Counted from the stretch's first letter, positions 6,310-15,828 are shown. The stretch: 35,860 nucleotides of DNA from Chromatiales bacterium (GCA_026984045.1 JALSSV010000086.1:1-35860), one strand, 5' to 3'. Numbers and translations: made by a program. The notes: generated from the letters alone by a model not told the origin.

Positions 6310-9216
6310 ATGACTGCCAAGAAACAGAAACTGGGCTTCGACCCGCTGGCCTGGATGAACGAGGAGGCGCCGCCGGCCGACGAACCGGCGCCCGCCGCCA
6401 CCCGGCGCACCGCAAAGCGCAAGGCCGTTCGCAAGGCGCCGGCCGGGGACGGCCTGCCGCTCGACGTGGAGACCCTGGAGAAGAGCTTCGCCAAACTCGA
6501 GCCCAAACTGGAGACGGTGGTGAGCCGCTTCTACGAGGAGCTGTTCGCCCGCCATCCCGAAGTCAAACCGCTGTTCGCCAACACGAACCCGGCGCGCCAG
6601 CAGCAGAAACTGGCGGGCGCCCTGAAACTGGTGGCCGCCAACCTGCGCAAGCCCGACGCCCTGGTCAAGGCCCTGCGGGAGATGGGCGCGCGCCACCAGG
6701 GCTATGGCGCCCGGCCCGAACACTATGCCGCCGTGGCCGACACCCTGCTCGACGTGATGGGCGAGGCCGCCGGTCGCGCCTGGACCCGTCCCGTGCAGAA
6801 GGCCTGGCGGGAGGCACTGAACCTGATCGCCGAGACCATGCTCGGCGCCTACGAAAAGGAGGACGAACCCATGCCCATGACAGCAACGGCCGCGGCCGCG
6901 CAGGGCGGCGAAATACTCGGCGACATCGAGGTGCTCAAGCAGATCCTCGAACACGCGCCCATCAACATCATGATTGCCGATGCCGACGAGAACATCGTGT
7001 TCGTCAACCGGCAGGCCCGCGAGGTGCTGACCGAACTGGAAGACGAGCTGGCCAAATACCTGCCCGGGTTCAAGGCCGAGATGGTGCTCGGCGGCAGCAT
7101 CCATCGCTATCACAAGGATCCGGAGGCCATCAAGCGCATCCTGCATGCCCTGCAACCGGGCGAGGTGCGCAAGGGCGTGATCACGCCGGGTCCCTTCCTC
7201 TTCGAGCACGAAACGCGGGTGCTGGCCGATGCCGAGGGCAACCGCCTCGGTTACGTGGTGCAGTGGCACGACAACACCGAGCGCCGGCGCAAGGAAGAGG
7301 AAGCCTTCCGCCTGCAGCGGGCGCTCGACAGCGCCCAGACCGCGTTCATGATGATCGACCGGGATCTGGTGATCACCTACATCAACGACACCACCCGGGA
7401 ACTGCTCAAGTCCCACGAGGACACCCTCAAGAGCCTGTACCCGGCGTTCGATGCCGATGCCATCGTCGGCACCTGTATCGACATCTTCCACAAGAACCCG
7501 GCACATCAGCGCCGGCTGCTGTCGGATCCGGCCAACCTGCCCTACGAAACCGACATCCAGGTGGGCCCGCTGGTGTTCCACATCCGGGTCGGCGCCATCC
7601 ACGATCTGGACGGCAACTACATCGGCAACACCCTCGAATGGGACGACGTGACCGAGAAGCGCGCCTCCGAGCTGGAGGTGATGCGCCTCAAGTCGGCCAT
7701 CGACGGCGCCACCACCAACATCATGCTCTGTGACGAGAACCTGAACATCACCTACGCCAACCCGGCCGTGGTGCAGATGCTGGAGAACCGCCTGCCCGAG
7801 CTGCGCAAGACCTGGCCGAGTCTGGATCCGCGCAACCTGGTGGGTCAGAACATCGACCAGTTCCACAAGCATCCCGAACACCAGCGGGTGCTGCTGTCCG
7901 ATCCGGCGCGCCTGCCGTATCGCGCGGCCATCCAGGTCGGCGATCTCGATTTCGAGGTCAATGCCACCATGGTCACCGATGCCGACGGCAACTACATGGG
8001 CAACATGGTCGAGTGGAAGGATCTCACCGAACAGCGCCAGGCCGAGCAGGCCATCGAACGGCTGATCAACGCCGCCATCGAAGGGCGCCTCGACGAACGG
8101 CTGGACGCCGACAACTACCAGGGCTTCATGCAGGAGCTGGCCATGAGCATCAACCGGCTGATGGATGCCATCGTCGAGCCGGTGCAGGCCGGCAAGGAAG
8201 CCCTCAAGCGGCTGGCCGAGGGCGATCTGACCCGCGTCATGGACGGCGAGTTCCAGGGCGAGTTCACCGAACTGCAGGATGCCATCAACAGCTCCATCAA
8301 CAACCTCAAGGGCATGGTGGGGCAGATCATCACGGCAGCCGGCAGCATCACCGCCAGCGCCGGTGAAATCTCGCGCGGCAACCAGGATCTCAGCCAGCGC
8401 ACCGAGGAACAGGCGTCCAGTCTCGAGGAGACCGCCTCGAGCATGGAGCAGATGACCTCCACCGTGCGCCAGAATGCCGACAATGCCCGCCAGGCCAACC
8501 AGCTTGCCGCCGCGGCCAGCGAACAGGCCAGCAAGGGCGGCGAAGTGGTCAACAAGGCCGTGGAAGCGATGGCCGACATCAACCAGTCGAGCCGCAAGAT
8601 CGCCGACATCATCGGCGTGATCGACGAAATCGCCTTCCAGACCAACCTGCTGGCCCTCAACGCGGCGGTGGAAGCGGCGCGCGCCGGCGAGCAGGGACGC
8701 GGCTTCGCGGTGGTGGCCGGCGAGGTGCGCAACCTGGCCCAGCGTTCCGCGGGGGCTGCCAAGGAGATCAAGGCCCTGATCAGCGACAGCGTGGACAAGG
8801 TGGAGGATGGCTCCAAGCTGGTGGACGAATCGGGCCGCACCCTGAACGAAATCGTCGAGGCGGTGCGCAAGGTCAGCGACATCATCGCCGAGATTGCCGC
8901 CGCCAGCCAGGAACAGTCGAGCGGCATCGAGGAAGTCAACAAGGCCGTCTCGCAGATGGACGAGATGACCCAGCAGAACGCCGCGCTGGTGGAAGAGGCG
9001 GCGGCGGCCTCCGAGTCGATGGAAGAGCAGGCCCGGCAGCTCATGGAGCTGGTGGGTTTCTTCAAGACCGGCGACGAGCACTTCGCCGAACCGCCTGCAC
9101 GCCCGGCGCCGGCCCCGGCTTCTGCCCAGGCGGTGGCCGATGCGGCCCCGGCACCGCGCCCGGCGCATCGCCCCGCCGCGCCGGCCGAGGACGACGACGA
9201 GTGGGAAGAGTTCTAG
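6310..9216 (+). CDS. Soluble globin-PAS-PAS-PAS chemoreceptor with CheR-tether pentapeptide
   Basis: 968 aa with no transmembrane segment. The Pro/Lys/Arg-rich N-tail (1-50) is followed by a globin domain (about 52-190) close to Vitreoscilla-type haemoglobin: [16 protein letters not shown], Tyr B10 candidate Y75, CD1 Phe F89 and proximal His candidate H129 in GARHQGYG. Three PAS domains follow (about 213-325, 335-450, 460-575). Each contains an HK-x-P motif (H268, H394, H519) and, about 50 residues later, a Trp in the last strand (W319, W444, W569). That His/Trp pair matches the haem-PAS pattern of Aer2. Then come HAMP-like repeats (about 580-670) and the MCP hairpin with [20 protein letters not shown] near 780. 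The C-terminus is EWEEF, a CheR-binding pentapeptide. An AAGGAG site precedes the ATG. It stands where aer2 (mcpB) stands in Pseudomonas che2. Confidence 0.93.
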   Translation: MTAKKQKLGFDPLAWMNEEAPPADEPAPAATRRTAKRKAVRKAPAGDGLPLDVETLEKSFAKLEPKLETVVSRFYEELFARHPEVKPLFANTNPARQQQKLAGALKLVAANLRKPDALVKALREMGARHQGYGARPEHYAAVADTLLDVMGEAAGRAWTRPVQKAWREALNLIAETMLGAYEKEDEPMPMTATAAAAQGGEILGDIEVLKQILEHAPINIMIADADENIVFVNRQAREVLTELEDELAKYLPGFKAEMVLGGSIHRYHKDPEAIKRILHALQPGEVRKGVITPGPFLFEHETRVLADAEGNRLGYVVQWHDNTERRRKEEEAFRLQRALDSAQTAFMMIDRDLVITYINDTTRELLKSHEDTLKSLYPAFDADAIVGTCIDIFHKNPAHQRRLLSDPANLPYETDIQVGPLVFHIRVGAIHDLDGNYIGNTLEWDDVTEKRASELEVMRLKSAIDGATTNIMLCDENLNITYANPAVVQMLENRLPELRKTWPSLDPRNLVGQNIDQFHKHPEHQRVLLSDPARLPYRAAIQVGDLDFEVNATMVTDADGNYMGNMVEWKDLTEQRQAEQAIERLINAAIEGRLDERLDADNYQGFMQELAMSINRLMDAIVEPVQAGKEALKRLAEGDLTRVMDGEFQGEFTELQDAINSSINNLKGMVGQIITAAGSITASAGEISRGNQDLSQRTEEQASSLEETASSMEQMTSTVRQNADNARQANQLAAAASEQASKGGEVVNKAVEAMADINQSSRKIADIIGVIDEIAFQTNLLALNAAVEAARAGEQGRGFAVVAGEVRNLAQRSAGAAKEIKALISDSVDKVEDGSKLVDESGRTLNEIVEAVRKVSDIIAEIAAASQEQSSGIEEVNKAVSQMDEMTQQNAALVEEAAAASESMEEQARQLMELVGFFKTGDEHFAEPPARPAPAPASAQAVADAAPAPRPAHRPAAPAEDDDEWEEF

Positions 9217-10068
9217 ATGACCACCTCGGCAGCGGCGGCTGCCGGGCGCGAACGGGAGTTCGAGCTCGGTGACGCCGAGTTCGAGACCATCCGCCGCCTG
9301 GTCGGCGAGCGCACCGGCATCGTGCTCTCCGACGCCAAGCGCGACATGGTCTATGGCCGCCTGGCCCGCCGCCTGCGGGCCCTGGGCCTGCGCAGCTTCG
9401 GCGACTACCTGGCCCGCCTGCTGGACGGCGACGCCGAGGAGATGGTGGCCTTCACCAATGCCCTGACCACCAATCTCACCGCCTTCTTCCGCGAGGCCCA
9501 CCATTTCGACTATCTGCAGCAGACCCTCCTGCCGACCCTGCTGCGCGAGAAGCGCCAGCGGCGCCTGCGGATCTGGTCGGCCGGCTGCTCCACGGGCGAG
9601 GAGCCCTATTCCATCGCCATGGTGGTGCGCGAAACGGTGCCCGACGACTGGGACGCGAAGATCCTCGCCACCGATCTCGACAGCGACGTGGTCAGTCACG
9701 CCCGGGAAGGCATCTACCGCGCCGAACGGGTCGAGGGCCTGAGCCGCGAACGGCTCAGGCGCTGGGTGCGCCGGGGCAGGGGGGACAAGGCCCACCTGGT
9801 GCGCATGGCGCCGGCCCTGCGCGAGATCATCACCTTCAAGACCCTGAACCTGATGGAGAGCTGGCCCATGCGCGGGCCCTTCGATCTGATCTTCTGCCGC
9901 AACGTGGTGATCTACTTCAGCAAGGAGACCCAGCGGGTGCTGTTCGATCGTTTCGCCGATTACCTGCCCAGCGGGGGGCATCTGTTCATCGGTCATTCCG
10001 AATCCCTGCACCGGGTCAGCGATCGCTTCCGTCTGCTTGGCCAGACCATCTACCGGAAGGTGAAATAG
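9217..10068 (+). CDS. cheR: Chemoreceptor methyltransferase CheR
   Basis: 283 aa. The N-terminal helical domain binds receptor helices (FETIRRLVGERTGIVLSDAK). The SAM-binding domain has IWSAGCSTGEEPYSIAM and the FCRNVVIYF motif. It methylates receptor glutamates. The beta-subdomain that docks C-terminal pentapeptides is expected between about 175 and 215, and the neighbouring receptor ends in EWEEF, a matching ligand. The ATG directly follows the receptor's TAG stop with no gap, so the genes are translationally coupled. Confidence 0.95.
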   Translation: MTTSAAAAAGREREFELGDAEFETIRRLVGERTGIVLSDAKRDMVYGRLARRLRALGLRSFGDYLARLLDGDAEEMVAFTNALTTNLTAFFREAHHFDYLQQTLLPTLLREKRQRRLRIWSAGCSTGEEPYSIAMVVRETVPDDWDAKILATDLDSDVVSHAREGIYRAERVEGLSRERLRRWVRRGRGDKAHLVRMAPALREIITFKTLNLMESWPMRGPFDLIFCRNVVIYFSKETQRVLFDRFADYLPSGGHLFIGHSESLHRVSDRFRLLGQTIYRKVK

Positions 10069-10070
10069 CC

Positions 10071-10712
10071 ATGGCCGCCCGCCCGGCTCCCGTCGCTCCC
10101 GCCACCAGTCTGCGCGGTTTCGAACACATCAACCGCTACTGGGACAAGGTGCATCATCTGTATGCGGCCAAGATCCTGCCGGGCCAGTTTTACGTGACCC
10201 TGCACGACGAGGCCATCGTCACCGTGCTCGGCTCCTGCGTGGCCGCCTGCATCCGCGACCGGGTGTTCGGGATCGGCGGCATGAACCACTTCATGCTGCC
10301 CGACGACGGCGGGGGCGAGCGGCTGCTGCAGCCGGGCAGCCTGGCCACCCGCTACGGCAACCATGCCATGGAACAGCTCATCAACGAGATCCTGAAAAAC
10401 GGCGGGCGGCGGGAGAACCTGGAAGTGAAGATCTTCGGCGGTGGCCAGATCATCCGCAACATGCGCACCCTCGATATCGGCCGGCGCAACATCGACTTCG
10501 TGCACGAATATATCCGCACCGAAGGGCTGACGCTGGTGGCCGAGGACACGGGCGACATCCATCCGCGCAAGGTCATGTATTTCCCGGCCACCGGCCGCGC
10601 CCGGGTCAAGCGCCTGCGGCACATGCACAACGACACCATCGTCCGCCGCGAACTGGACTACCGCGAGGAGCTGGTGCAGCAGCCGGTGACCGGCGACGTG
10701 GAGCTGTTCTGA
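10071..10712 (+). CDS. cheD: Receptor glutamine deamidase CheD
   Basis: 213 aa. The catalytic Cys lies in [12 protein letters not shown] (C56) and the catalytic His in GGMNHFMLP (H73), with T51 as the third residue expected from the Thermotoga CheD structure. KIFGGGQ is the further family motif. CheD deamidates receptor glutamines to methylatable glutamates. The N-terminal extension of about 30 residues ([20 protein letters not shown]) is typical of proteobacterial CheD. It begins two bases after cheR and is followed by AAGGAG for cheB. Confidence 0.94.
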   Translation: MAARPAPVAPATSLRGFEHINRYWDKVHHLYAAKILPGQFYVTLHDEAIVTVLGSCVAACIRDRVFGIGGMNHFMLPDDGGGERLLQPGSLATRYGNHAMEQLINEILKNGGRRENLEVKIFGGGQIIRNMRTLDIGRRNIDFVHEYIRTEGLTLVAEDTGDIHPRKVMYFPATGRARVKRLRHMHNDTIVRRELDYREELVQQPVTGDVELF

Positions 10713-10722
10713 AGGAGAAGTC

Positions 10723-11823
10723 ATGCAACCGATCCGCGTGCTGATCGTCGACGACTCGGCCCTGGTGCGCCAGGTGCTGAGCGAAATTCTGGCCACCGAT
10801 CCCCGCTTCGAGGTGCTCGGCACCGCCAAGGATCCCTACGACGCCCGGGAGAAGATCAAGCAACTCAATCCCGACGTGCTGACCCTGGACGTGGAGATGC
10901 CGCGCATGGACGGCGTGACCTTCCTGCGCAATCTCATGCGCCTGCGCCCCATGCCGGTGGTGATGATCTCTTCGCTTACCGAGCAGGGGGCCGAGATCAC
11001 CCTGCAGGCCCTGGAGCTGGGCGCGGTGGACTTCGTCTCCAAGCCGAAGATCGGCGTGGCCCAGGGCCTCGAGGAATACGCCGACACCATCCGCGAGAAG
11101 GTGGCCATGGCCGCCCGGGTGGACGTGCAGCCCCTGGCCGACCGCCTGGCCCGCCGCCGGCAGGCCACGCCAGACGATCTGCCCGCCGTGGATCCCAAGC
11201 TCAGTGCCGATGCGGTGATCGCCCGGGGCGGGCGGCGGACCTTCCGCACCACCGAGCGGATCATCGCCATCGGCGCCTCCACCGGCGGCACCGAGGCGAT
11301 CCGCGAGATCCTCGAGGCCCTGCCGGCCGACGCGCCGGGCATCGTGATCAGCCAGCACATCCCGGCCGCCTTCAGCGCCCCCTTCGCGGCGCGCATGGAT
11401 CGCCATTCGGCCATGACCGTCTGCGAGGCCGCCGACGGCCAGCAGATCCTCCCGGGCCACGTCTACATCGCGCCCGGCGATCGGCACCTGCTGGTGGAGC
11501 GTAGCGGCGCCCGCTATCTGTGCCGGCTCAACGACGGCCCGCCGGTCAACCGCCACAAGCCGAGCGTGGACGTGATGTTCCGCGCAGTGGCCCAGCACGT
11601 GGGCCCCAACGCCATCGGCGTGCTGCTCACCGGCATGGGCGACGACGGCGCCCGTGGCCTGCTGGAGATGCGCGAGAACGGCGCGCCCACCCTCATCCAG
11701 GACGAACGCACCTCCGTGGTCTGGGGCATGCCGGGGGAGGCGGCAAGAATTGGCGCGGCCGACGAGGAATTGCCGCTGCCGCGCATCGCCGCCCGCCTGC
11801 TGGCCCTCGCGCGCGCCGAGTGA
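10723..11823 (+). CDS. cheB: Receptor methylesterase/response regulator CheB
   Basis: 366 aa. The receiver domain has D10-D11, phospho-acceptor D56 in [12 protein letters not shown] and K in VSKPK. After a linker of about 40 residues comes the methylesterase domain with the triad S186 (GASTGG), H212 (SQHIPA) and D308 (GMGDDG). It removes methyl groups from receptors under CheA control, opposing CheR. AAGGAG stands upstream of the ATG. It is the last gene of the che operon; a gap of about 230 bases separates it from fliA. Confidence 0.96.
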   Translation: MQPIRVLIVDDSALVRQVLSEILATDPRFEVLGTAKDPYDAREKIKQLNPDVLTLDVEMPRMDGVTFLRNLMRLRPMPVVMISSLTEQGAEITLQALELGAVDFVSKPKIGVAQGLEEYADTIREKVAMAARVDVQPLADRLARRRQATPDDLPAVDPKLSADAVIARGGRRTFRTTERIIAIGASTGGTEAIREILEALPADAPGIVISQHIPAAFSAPFAARMDRHSAMTVCEAADGQQILPGHVYIAPGDRHLLVERSGARYLCRLNDGPPVNRHKPSVDVMFRAVAQHVGPNAIGVLLTGMGDDGARGLLEMRENGAPTLIQDERTSVVWGMPGEAARIGAADEELPLPRIAARLLALARAE

Positions 11824-11884
11824 AGGCCGTAATCCCCTGTCTTTTCTGATAATTATTCACTTCGCCGGCCGGCTTGCCGCCCTC

Positions 11885-11900
11885 CGGCACGAATCCTGCA
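11885..11900 (+). promoter_or_regulatory. Possible sigma-54 promoter ahead of fliA
   Basis: CGGCACGAATCCTGCA keeps the invariant GG and GC at the correct 16-base layout of TGGCACG-N4-TTGCA, with two transitions away from consensus. It lies in the 229-base gap between cheB and fliA, 153 bases ahead of the fliA ATG. No convincing alternative promoter was seen there. Weaker than the one before fliK. Confidence 0.4.
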
Positions 11901-12052
11901 ATGAATCTGCCACGGACGGCCGCGCCCCTTCCCCGGGCGGCGGCCCGGAAAAAGGTGACCGGGTTCTCAAGTTTTTCCCGGGTCTGTCGACACAGAGAGA
12001 CACGCGCCGACAGCCATAGCCGGCTGGCGGGCCCTGCAGGACGAGCCAGAGC

Positions 12053-12766
12053 ATGTATCCCGTACAGAAGACGCACGAAGCCGACGACCTCATCGAACAG
12101 CACGCGCCCCTGGTGCAGCGCATCGCCTATCACCTCAAGGCCCGCCTGCCGGCCTCGGTGCTGGTGGACGATCTCATCCAGGTGGGCATGATCGGCCTGC
12201 TCGACGCCTGGCAGCAGTACGATCCCAGTCAGGGCGCCAGTTTCGAGACCTACGCCACCATCCGCATCCGCGGCGCCATGCTCGACGAGCTGCGGCGCAA
12301 CGACTGGGCGCCCAAGTCGGTGCACCGCAAGGCCCGCGAACTGCACGACGTGGTCAAGCGCATCGAGGACCGCACCGGGCGCGAGGCCCGGGCCTCGGAA
12401 ATCGCCGCCGAGATGAACATCAGCCTCGAGGAATACCACCGGCTCCTGCAGGAGTCCAACGCCTGCCGCATCCACAGCTTCGTCGATCTGGGCGTGGACG
12501 AGGACGGCCTGGGCCTGGACGGGCGCTCCCATGCCGCCGGCCCCTGCGACGGCCTGCAGGAAGAACAGTTCCGCGACAACCTGATCGAAGCCATCGAGGC
12601 CCTGCCCGAACGGGAGAAACTGGTGGTGAGCCTCTACTACGACGAGGAATTCAACCTGCGCGAGATCGGCGAGATCCTCGGCGTCAGCGAATCCCGGATC
12701 AGCCAGCTTCTGAGCCAGGCCCACAATCGCCTGCGCGGTTTCCTCAGCGACTATACTGGCAAGTAA
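12053..12766 (+). CDS. fliA: Flagellar sigma factor FliA (sigma-28)
   Basis: 237 aa. Region 2 is LVQRIAYHLKARLPASVLVDDLIQVGMIGLLDAWQ-like, with the characteristic FETYATIRIRGAMLDELR. Region 3 holds RASEIAAEM. Region 4 ends the protein with LREIGEILGVSESRISQLLSQA as the recognition helix-turn-helix. It directs RNA polymerase to late flagellar and chemotaxis genes and is normally held by FlgM, which is not in this window. The Shine-Dalgarno is weak. Its probable targets include the promoter at 2002-2028, so the operon upstream of it may be under its control. Confidence 0.95.
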   Translation: MYPVQKTHEADDLIEQHAPLVQRIAYHLKARLPASVLVDDLIQVGMIGLLDAWQQYDPSQGASFETYATIRIRGAMLDELRRNDWAPKSVHRKARELHDVVKRIEDRTGREARASEIAAEMNISLEEYHRLLQESNACRIHSFVDLGVDEDGLGLDGRSHAAGPCDGLQEEQFRDNLIEAIEALPEREKLVVSLYYDEEFNLREIGEILGVSESRISQLLSQAHNRLRGFLSDYTGK

Positions 12767-12848
12767 GGAAATAACGGCGCAACCGCAGGGTGCGCTCGCC
12801 CGGCAGCGTTCCCCGTCCGCTTTCGCCGCTGTCGATCCCACACCAAAT

Positions 12849-12891
12849 GTGATCCATGCCACGGTTTGCCGTTGCCGGTGAACGCTATGAT
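12849..12891 (+). promoter_or_regulatory. Possible CRP-assisted promoter
   Basis: A TGTGA half-site with a degenerate partner (TGTGA-N6-CCACG, 12849-12864) is followed by TATGAT at 12886-12891 with no clear -35. The site centre falls about 41 bases upstream of the expected start, the class II CRP position. It would serve the membrane-protein gene at 12948. Tentative. Confidence 0.25.
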
Positions 12892-12947
12892 GGGTCTTCG
12901 ACAAGCCGGGGCACACCGGCCGGCGGTACCACCATGAGGAGAGCACG

Positions 12948-14396
12948 ATGTCCGTCTCGAGCATCTACATGATCACCCCCAGCCCCCTGCTGTCCGGGCT
13001 CATCTGGTTCATCGGCATCACCGTCGTCCTGTACCTGGCGCGCAGTCATGCCCACCGCACCATCAGCGCCCTCGCCCGCGTGGTGCACAACGCCATGCGC
13101 CTCAGCGCCCGCGCCGTCACCGGCGCCGAGCAGCGCCTGCAGCAGCGCAACCGGGAGGTGCTGCTGGAGCAGGGGCGTGAAGCTACCGAGCGGCAGATCG
13201 AGCGGGAATTCGAGCGCATCGATGCCACCGTGCGCCGGGATCTGGCCGAGTATCCGGCCCTGCACCGTCATCTGAGCGAGGAGATCCTCAAGATCGACGA
13301 GGACTACAACGCCAGCATCGAGGTGCCGCCGGCGCCGCCCGGCTGGGTCAAGGCCGTGGAGGCGGTGGCCAAGATCCCCGCCTCGAAAGGCGATCCCATG
13401 GTCGGCCGGGTGCTGGAAGACATCCACCAGTCCCTCAACAAGGCCAGCATCAAGGCCATCGAGGAATACCGTAAGGAGAGCCACGAGCGGCATCGCATCC
13501 TCAACCGCATGATGCCCCACTGGCGCAAGCTCAAGCAGCTCCTCGGCCAGGTGGACAAGAACGTCACCAGCCTGCTGCAACGTTCCGCCGCCATCGACCG
13601 GCACATGGAGAACTACGAGGCCATCATCCAGCAGAGCGATTCCGCCGTGCGCATGCTCTCGTCCTCGTCCCTGACCCGGTTCTTCATCTCCGCCTTCGTG
13701 CTGGCCATCGCCGTGGGCGGGGCGCTGATCAACTTCCATCTCATCGCCCGCCCGCTCTCGGAAATGGTGGGGGGCACGAGCATGATCATGGGCTTCCCGC
13801 TCAACAACGTGGCAGCCCTGGTCATCATCCTGGTGGAGCTGACCATGGGGCTGTTTCTCATGGAAGCCCTGCGCATCACCCGCCTGTTCCCGGTAATCGG
13901 CGCCCTCAACGACAAGACCCGGGTGCGCATGGCCTGGACCTTCTTCTTCATCCTGCTGTTCCTGGCCACCGTCGAGGCGGGCCTGGCCTTCATGCGCGAA
14001 CTGCTGATGGAAGAGGATGCCGCCACCCGTGCCCTGCTGCGGGGCGACGAGACGGCCCAGTTCACCCAGAGCTCCTACCTGTGGATCACCACCGCCGCGC
14101 AGATGGGCATGGGCTTCGTGCTGCCCTTCGCCCTGATGTTCGTGGCCATTCCGCTGGAGACCTTCGTCCACTCCCTGCGCACGGTGATCGGGCTCATCGG
14201 TGTCGGCCTGCTGCGCAGCCTGGCCTGGCTGCTGCGGGTGCTCGGCAACGGTGCGCGCTATGCCGGCGTCGCCTTCAACAATTTCTACGATCTGGTGATC
14301 TTCGCGCCCCTGTGGATCGAGCGCCTGATCCAGCAGAAACGGGCGGCGGCCCCGCCCGGCGACAAGTCGCAGGACTTCCAGGAGGTGGCCTCATGA
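12948..14396 (+). CDS. Multi-pass membrane protein with long cytoplasmic helical domain, unknown function
   Basis: 482 aa. One membrane helix near the N-terminus (about 12-30, LLSGLIWFIGITVVLYLA) is followed by a charged, helical stretch to about residue 230 that looks like a coiled coil (EQRLQQRNREVLLEQGREAT). Further membrane segments follow at about 238-262, 280-312, 333-355 and 390-420, with an amphipathic, Arg/Lys-rich tail. Start chosen by GAGGAGA upstream. I do not recognise a named family. The stop overlaps the start of a VWA-domain lipoprotein in an ATGA junction, so the two products probably work together at the envelope. Confidence 0.85.
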   Translation: MSVSSIYMITPSPLLSGLIWFIGITVVLYLARSHAHRTISALARVVHNAMRLSARAVTGAEQRLQQRNREVLLEQGREATERQIEREFERIDATVRRDLAEYPALHRHLSEEILKIDEDYNASIEVPPAPPGWVKAVEAVAKIPASKGDPMVGRVLEDIHQSLNKASIKAIEEYRKESHERHRILNRMMPHWRKLKQLLGQVDKNVTSLLQRSAAIDRHMENYEAIIQQSDSAVRMLSSSSLTRFFISAFVLAIAVGGALINFHLIARPLSEMVGGTSMIMGFPLNNVAALVIILVELTMGLFLMEALRITRLFPVIGALNDKTRVRMAWTFFFILLFLATVEAGLAFMRELLMEEDAATRALLRGDETAQFTQSSYLWITTAAQMGMGFVLPFALMFVAIPLETFVHSLRTVIGLIGVGLLRSLAWLLRVLGNGARYAGVAFNNFYDLVIFAPLWIERLIQQKRAAAPPGDKSQDFQEVAS

Positions 14397-15049
14397 TCCG
14401 GCGTCTGTGCAATCTCCTGGGCCTGCTGCTGATCGTCACCCTGCTGAGTGCCTGCGGTGACGACACCCCGCGGACCCGCGGCGTCTACATGCTGATGGAC
14501 ACCTCCGGCACCTACACGAAGGAGCTGAAACAGGCCCAGCGGGTGATCAACTACATCCTCGCCAACCTGCAGCCCGGCGACTCCTTCGCCGTGGCCCGGG
14601 TGGATACCGGCAGTTTCAGCGAGAAGGACATCATCGCCAAGGTCACCTTCGATGATCGCCCCAGCCGCGCCAACCAGCAGAAGCGGGAGTTTCGGGACCG
14701 GATCGATCACTTCGTCAAGACGGTGAAGGGCAGCGCCTACACCGACATCACCGGCGGCATGCTGCAGGCCATCGAATGGCTCAACGAATCCCGTGCCGGC
14801 CACAAGACCATCCTGATCTTCTCGGATCTCAAAGAGGATCTGAAGGAAGGCTACGTGCGCGACATTCCCCTGCAACTGGGCGGCTTCAAGGTGGTGGCCC
14901 TCAACGTCACCAAGCTGCGCTCCGACAACGTGGACCCCCGCGAATACCTCAACCGCCTCGCCGCCTGGCAGGAACGGGTCGAATCGGGTGGCGGCTCCTG
15001 GCAGGTGGTCAATGACCTCGAACGCCTCGAATCGGTCCTCGTGCTGTAA
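14393..15049 (+). CDS. VWA-domain lipoprotein
   Basis: 218 aa. A type II signal peptide ends in the lipobox LLSAC with C21 as the lipidated residue. The +2 residue is Gly, so outer-membrane sorting is possible. A von Willebrand A fold follows, with an apparent MIDAS metal site: D36-x-S38-x-T40 in MDTSGT, a Thr in DITGGM and an Asp in IFSDLKED. Such domains mediate metal-dependent protein contacts. It is joined to the upstream membrane protein by an ATGA overlap. The partner and substrate are unknown. Confidence 0.85.
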   Translation: MIRRLCNLLGLLLIVTLLSACGDDTPRTRGVYMLMDTSGTYTKELKQAQRVINYILANLQPGDSFAVARVDTGSFSEKDIIAKVTFDDRPSRANQQKREFRDRIDHFVKTVKGSAYTDITGGMLQAIEWLNESRAGHKTILIFSDLKEDLKEGYVRDIPLQLGGFKVVALNVTKLRSDNVDPREYLNRLAAWQERVESGGGSWQVVNDLERLESVLVL

Positions 15050-15065
15050 CCACTCACCAGCCCCC

Positions 15066-15231
15066 ATCGCGGCGGGGGCGCCGCTCCTACCCTGCCTCCC
15101 CGCATCCGCAGGCGCGGCGCAAGCCGCGATACTCCCCTCGACGTATCCTCCCTACCCGCAGGAGCGGCGCCCCCGCCGCGATATGCCCCGTGACGTTTCC
15201 CCCACCCGTAGGCGTGCCGCCCCCGTCGCAC
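15066..15231. repeat. REP-like palindromic repeat cluster (four copies)
   Basis: Four copies of a short imperfect palindrome of the form GTAGGAGCGGCGCCCCCGCC followed by GCGAT: 15066-15090 (minus orientation), 15108-15130, 15158-15182 and 15208-15231 (plus, the last more diverged). They fill most of the gap between the VWA lipoprotein gene and the DUF1249 gene. The form is that of gammaproteobacterial REP elements. No RAYT transposase is in the window. Confidence 0.75.
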
Positions 15232-15297
15232 CCCCATTCTTGTCGAAAAGCCCTCCCCTCGCTACACTCGGCAAACCGCAACCGTTTTCCCATCGGC

Positions 15298-15325
15298 TAA
15301 AGCCAATCGCCACAACGGCCGATGC
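15298..15325 (+). promoter_or_regulatory. Sigma-28-like promoter before the DUF1249 gene
   Basis: TAAAG at 15298 and GCCGATGC at 15318-15325, with 16 rather than 15 bases between TAAA and GCCGAT. The start site would lie close to the ATG at 15362. The match is good but the spacing is one base long. Confidence 0.35.
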
Positions 15326-15361
15326 AAAGGAAAACACCGCCCGAACCGATTCAAACCGAGC

Positions 15362-15811
15362 ATGAGCCACACGATTCCGCAAATCCGCAAGCGTACCCCC
15401 ATGTGGGTGTACGAGAAGAACTACGCCCTGCTGCGGCGGCTGCTGCCTTTCCTGCAGCAGGCGTCCCCCGGCACCCGGGCGGTAGCCCGCCACGAGGGGG
15501 AGCGGGTGATCGTGACACTGATCGAAAACAGCCCCTACACCCAGGTGCTGGCCCTGCGCCAGGACGTCCAGCACGGCAGCGGCTACCTCCAGGCGCTCGA
15601 TTTCCACGTGCGCCTTTACGACGATGCCCGGGTGGCCGACGTGATCCGCTACCAGGATCAGCGTCACCTGCACGGTCGTTATCCCTATCCCAACGATTGC
15701 ATGCACCAGCCGGACGAGAAGCGCCAGTCCAACCTGTTGCTCCATGAGTGGCTGTGTCTGTTACACGGTCGAGCCTTCGAAATCGAGCAAGCCTGTCCCC
15801 AGGTCTGCTGA
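15362..15811 (+). CDS. DUF1249 (YqiB-family) protein
   Basis: 149 aa soluble protein. It shares with E. coli YqiB the layout LLRRLLPFL near the N-terminus, a central VRLYDDARVADVI segment, then GRYPYPNDCMHQPDEKRQSN and the LLHEWL segment. The family is widespread in Gammaproteobacteria and has no assigned biochemical role. The Shine-Dalgarno is poor (the ATG is preceded by accgagc). It is followed 17 bases later by a SPOR-domain gene, and the two are probably co-transcribed. Confidence 0.88.
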   Translation: MSHTIPQIRKRTPMWVYEKNYALLRRLLPFLQQASPGTRAVARHEGERVIVTLIENSPYTQVLALRQDVQHGSGYLQALDFHVRLYDDARVADVIRYQDQRHLHGRYPYPNDCMHQPDEKRQSNLLLHEWLCLLHGRAFEIEQACPQVC

Positions 15812-15828
15812 GAATCGGAGAGACAGGG

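Noticed and set aside
5893-10011. 1372-codon open frame on the minus strand across parA, the receptor and cheR
   Set aside because: It is antisense to genes with unmistakable motifs. Its His/Gly/Val-rich composition is the usual shadow of GC-rich codon bias, and it crosses several real gene borders.
12885-14171. 428-codon minus-strand frame opposite the membrane-protein gene
   Set aside because: No start signal, shadow composition, and the plus-strand gene has a good ribosome site and real membrane helices.
15066-15231. CRISPR-like array
   Set aside because: The units are palindromic, vary in sequence and orientation, and lack regular unique spacers. REP elements fit better.
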